Positions 61,505 to 64,000 of a DNA stretch of 64,000 nt are shown in pieces (position 1 is the stretch's first letter; every line of letters starts with the position of its first letter). Under the pieces are notes generated by a model, which saw only the letters and a list, made by a program, of their open reading frames with translations, ran no database searches and was not told the origin of the DNA. Origin of the DNA: Streptomyces sp. Ncost-T10-10d. Lineage in GTDB: Bacteria; Actinomycetota; Actinomycetes; Streptomycetales; Streptomycetaceae. The position numbers were made by a program, and so were the translations under genes. Location of the stretch: the NCBI RefSeq assembly GCF_900091955.1, contig NZ_FMDF01000138.1, forward strand, positions 87,541-151,540, read 5' to 3'.

Positions 61505-63352
61505 ATGTGCGGAATCGTCGGATACGTCGGTGGGCAGTCGGCGCAGGACGTCGTCGTCGCGGGTCTCAAGCGCCTCGAATACCGGGGCTACGACTCGGCG
61601 GGCATCGCTGTCCTCGCGGACGGCGGGCTCGCCTCCGCGAAGAAGGCCGGGAAGCTCGTCAATCTGGAGAAGACGCTGGCCGAGGCGCCGATCCCGGCCG
61701 GAACCGCCGGGATCGGGCACACCCGCTGGGCCACTCACGGCGCCCCCACCGACGCCAATGCCCACCCGCACCTCGACAATGCGGGCCGCGTCGCCGTCGT
61801 GCACAACGGGATCATCGAGAACTTCGCGATCCTGCGCGCCGAACTCGCCGAGCGCGGCCACGATCTGGCCTCCGAGACCGACACCGAGGTCGTCGCCCAT
61901 CTCCTCGCCGAGGCGTTCTCGTCCTGTGCCGACATGGCGGAGGCGATGCGGCAGGTCTGCCGGCAGCTGGAGGGCGCCTTCACCCTCGTCGCCGTGCACG
62001 CGGACGCGCCCGACGCGGTGGTCGGAGCCCGGCGCAACTCGCCGCTCGTGGTGGGGGTGGGGGAGGACGAGTCGTTCCTGGCCTCCGACGTGGCCGCGTT
62101 CATCGCGCACACCCGCTCCGCGATCGAGCTGGGTCAGGACCAGGTGGTGGAGCTGCGCCGAGAAGGTGTCACCGTCACCGACTTCGACGGGCGGCCCGCC
62201 GAGGTCCGTGAGTACCACGTGGACTGGGACGTGTCCGCCGCCGAGAAGGGCGGCCACGCCTCCTTCATGCTCAAGGAGATCGAGGACCAGCCCAAGGCCG
62301 TCGCCGACACGCTCCTCGGGCGGATCGACGGGGTCGGCCGGCTCCACCTCGACGAGGTACGGATCACGCCCCGCGAGCTCCGGGAGGTCGACAAGGTCGT
62401 CATCGTCGCCTGCGGTACCGCGTTCCACGCAGGGATGATCGCCAAGTACGCCATCGAGCACTGGACCAGGATTCCCTGCGAGACCGAGCTGGCCAGCGAG
62501 TTCCGCTACCGCGACCCGATCCTCGACCACCGCACCCTTGTCGTCGCGATCTCCCAGTCGGGCGAGACGATGGACACTCTGATGGCCCTGCGGCACGCCC
62601 GCGAACAGGGCGCGAAGGTCCTCGCCATCTGCAACACGAACGGCTCCACCATCCCGCGGGAGTCCGATGCCGTGCTCTACACGCACGCCGGGCCCGAAGT
62701 CGCCGTCGCCTCCACCAAGGCGTTTCTCACCCAGCTCGTCGCCTGCTACCTCGTCGCCCTGTATCTCGGACAGATCTGCGGTACCAAGTGGGGGGACGAG
62801 ATCCGGACCGTCATCCGCCAGCTCTCCGAGATCTCCGGAGCGGTCGAACGGGTCCTTGCGACCATGGAACCCGTACGCGCACTCGCCCGCTCCCTCGCCG
62901 ACCACGACACCGTGCTCTTCCTGGGCCGCCATGTCGGCTATCCCGTAGCCCTGGAAGGCGCGTTGAAGCTCAAGGAACTCGCGTACATGCACGCCGAGGG
63001 CTTCGCCGCGGGCGAGCTCAAGCACGGGCCGATCGCGCTCATCGAGGACGATCTGCCGGTCGTCGTGGTCGTGCCCTCACCGCGCGGCCGGTCGGTGCTG
63101 CACGACAAGATCGTGTCGAACATCCAGGAGATCCGGGCCCGCGGCGCCCGCACCATCGTCATCGCCGAGGAGGGGGACGAGGCGGTCGTCCCGTACGCCG
63201 ATCATCTGATCCGGATTCCCGTTACGCCTACGCTGCTTCAGCCGCTGGTGTCGACCGTGCCGCTGCAGGTGTTCGCCTGCGAACTGGCGACGGCCCGCGG
63301 CAACGATGTGGACCAGCCGCGCAATCTGGCGAAGTCCGTGACCGTGGAGTAG
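61505..63352 (+). CDS. glmS: Glutamine-fructose-6-phosphate aminotransferase (isomerizing)
   Basis: The 615-residue enzyme makes glucosamine-6-phosphate. Cys2 (MCGIVGYVGG) is the glutaminase nucleophile; GHTRWATHGAPTDANAHPH and HNGIIENF belong to the same domain. Two SIS domains follow (CGTAFHAGMIAKYAIE, SQSGETMDTLMALRHA; ELKHGPIALIEDDLPV), ending in LAKSVTVE with the catalytic Lys. AGGAAGGGAACGG precedes the ATG. No glmS ribozyme-like structure was apparent. Confidence 0.97.
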   Translation: MCGIVGYVGGQSAQDVVVAGLKRLEYRGYDSAGIAVLADGGLASAKKAGKLVNLEKTLAEAPIPAGTAGIGHTRWATHGAPTDANAHPHLDNAGRVAVVHNGIIENFAILRAELAERGHDLASETDTEVVAHLLAEAFSSCADMAEAMRQVCRQLEGAFTLVAVHADAPDAVVGARRNSPLVVGVGEDESFLASDVAAFIAHTRSAIELGQDQVVELRREGVTVTDFDGRPAEVREYHVDWDVSAAEKGGHASFMLKEIEDQPKAVADTLLGRIDGVGRLHLDEVRITPRELREVDKVVIVACGTAFHAGMIAKYAIEHWTRIPCETELASEFRYRDPILDHRTLVVAISQSGETMDTLMALRHAREQGAKVLAICNTNGSTIPRESDAVLYTHAGPEVAVASTKAFLTQLVACYLVALYLGQICGTKWGDEIRTVIRQLSEISGAVERVLATMEPVRALARSLADHDTVLFLGRHVGYPVALEGALKLKELAYMHAEGFAAGELKHGPIALIEDDLPVVVVVPSPRGRSVLHDKIVSNIQEIRARGARTIVIAEEGDEAVVPYADHLIRIPVTPTLLQPLVSTVPLQVFACELATARGNDVDQPRNLAKSVTVE

Positions 63353-63372
63353 CGAGCAGAGAAGGAACACGC

Positions 63373-63741
63373 GTGATCATCGGGGTCGGGATCGATGTGG
63401 CCGAGATCGAACGGTTCGACGCGGCGCTGGAGCGTACGCCGCAGATGGCCGACCGGCTCTTCCTGAAGAGCGAGTTGCTGCTGCCCAGCGGCGAGCGGCG
63501 CGGTATCGCCTCGCTCGCCGCGCGGTTCGCCGCGAAGGAGGCCCTCGCGAAGGCGCTCGGCGCGCCGAGCGGCCTGCTCTGGACGGACGCCGAGGTGTAC
63601 GTCGAGGACAGCGGGCAGCCCCGTCTGCGGGTGATCGGCACGGTTGCCGCGCGCGCGGCCGAGCTGGGTGTACGGCACTGGCATGTGTCGCTCAGCCACG
63701 ACGCGGGGGTGGCGTCGGCCGTGGTGATCGCGGAGGGTTGA
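63373..63741 (+). CDS. acpS: Holo-[acyl-carrier-protein] synthase
   Basis: The 122-residue enzyme transfers phosphopantetheine from CoA to ACP. Start IIGVGIDVAEIERFDAAL with the metal-binding Asp8, then ARFAAKEALAKALG and WHVSLSHDAGVASAVVIAE. GTG at 63373, GAAGGAAC 5 bases upstream, 20 bases after glmS. Confidence 0.95.
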   Translation: MIIGVGIDVAEIERFDAALERTPQMADRLFLKSELLLPSGERRGIASLAARFAAKEALAKALGAPSGLLWTDAEVYVEDSGQPRLRVIGTVAARAAELGVRHWHVSLSHDAGVASAVVIAEG

Positions 63742-63745
63742 GCAC

Positions 63746-64000
63746 ATGCGTACTGCGTACAGCGTTCAGACCGTACGGGCCGCCGAACGGGCCCTGATGG
63801 CCAAGCTGCCCCAGGGCGCCCTGATGCAGCGAGCCGCGGCGGGACTCGCGGCAGCCTGCGCCGATGTGCTGCGGCGGCGCGGCCGGGTGTACGGGTCCCG
63901 GGTCGTCCTGCTCGTCGGCAGCGGCGACAACGGGGGCGACGCGCTGTACGCGGGCGCCCGGCTGGCCCGCCGCGGTGCGGGCGTGCGCGCCGTGCTCACC
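63746..64000 (+). CDS. nnr: NAD(P)H-hydrate epimerase/dehydratase, N-terminal part (partial)
   Basis: The first 85 residues (RTAYSVQTVRAAERALMAKL, GALMQRAAAGLAAACADVL, VVLLVGSGDNGGDALYAGAR) match the YjeF_N epimerase domain of bifunctional Nnr, which repairs hydrated NAD(P)H. Four bases after acpS. The gene runs off the window. Confidence 0.93.
   Translation, partial: MRTAYSVQTVRAAERALMAKLPQGALMQRAAAGLAAACADVLRRRGRVYGSRVVLLVGSGDNGGDALYAGARLARRGAGVRAVLT

Overview
The window is a high-GC actinobacterial chromosome segment, almost certainly from Streptomyces or a very close relative. The evidence is the codon usage (G/C at third positions, many GTG and some TTG starts), the gene order rpoC - rpsL-rpsG-fusA-tuf - S10/spc/alpha ribosomal clusters - truA - rplM-rpsI - glmM - coaA - glmS - acpS - nnr, the two XRE (DUF5753) + DUF397 regulator pairs, and a few TTA (bldA-type) leucine codons confined to accessory genes.

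Layout. 1-5.6 kb: end of rpoC, a small DUF1707/DUF4190 membrane protein, then the str operon (S12, S7, EF-G, EF-Tu) with a canonical promoter and leader. 5.6-19.6 kb: an accessory block between the str and S10 operons. It holds a Tat-type PIG-L deacetylase lipoprotein, a GNAT acetyltransferase, a Panacea-domain antitoxin with a frameshifted partner, a reverse-transcriptase remnant, a lipoprotein and secreted amidase, a frameshifted winged-helix protein, an XRE + DUF397 pair, a remnant of a methylase/helicase defence locus (DISARM-like), and a two-gene RNA-repair operon (RNA ligase-kinase; MJ1316-EEP-nucleotidyltransferase). 19.6-38.1 kb: the S10, spc and alpha ribosomal operons with secY, adk, map, infA, rpoA and truA; all expected genes are present and intact, including rpmJ. 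38.1-43 kb: minus-strand hypothetical proteins, one with a one-base homopolymer frameshift, and an ABC-F ATPase. 43-48 kb: rplM-rpsI, glmM, a DUF389 membrane protein and coaA. 48-61.2 kb: a second accessory block with an ECF sigma factor and its overlapping membrane partner, a decayed paralogue of the winged-helix gene beside a second regulator set (ATPase, XRE, DUF397), and a poly-gamma-glutamate-type capsule cluster (CapA-like, double-HAMP membrane protein, PgsB/CapB, PgsC/CapC, NlpC/P60). 61.5-64 kb: glmS, acpS and the start of nnr.

How the genes work together. The core supplies translation (ribosomal proteins, factors), transcription (RpoA, RpoC), secretion (SecY), N-terminal methionine removal (Map), nucleotide balance (Adk) and precursors for cell wall, CoA and ACP (GlmS, GlmM, CoaA, AcpS). 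The accessory blocks carry conflict and stress functions (toxin-antitoxin, RNA repair, a dead restriction-like locus) and developmental or surface functions (WhiJ-type regulators, exopolymer). The two XRE/DUF397 loci are paralogous over about 2.7 kb and flank the ribosomal superoperon. No tRNA, rRNA, IS element or CRISPR array was seen. Three of the five frameshifts seen involve single bases in, or in one case near, G/C homopolymers, so base-calling error is a real alternative to genuine decay or phase variation.
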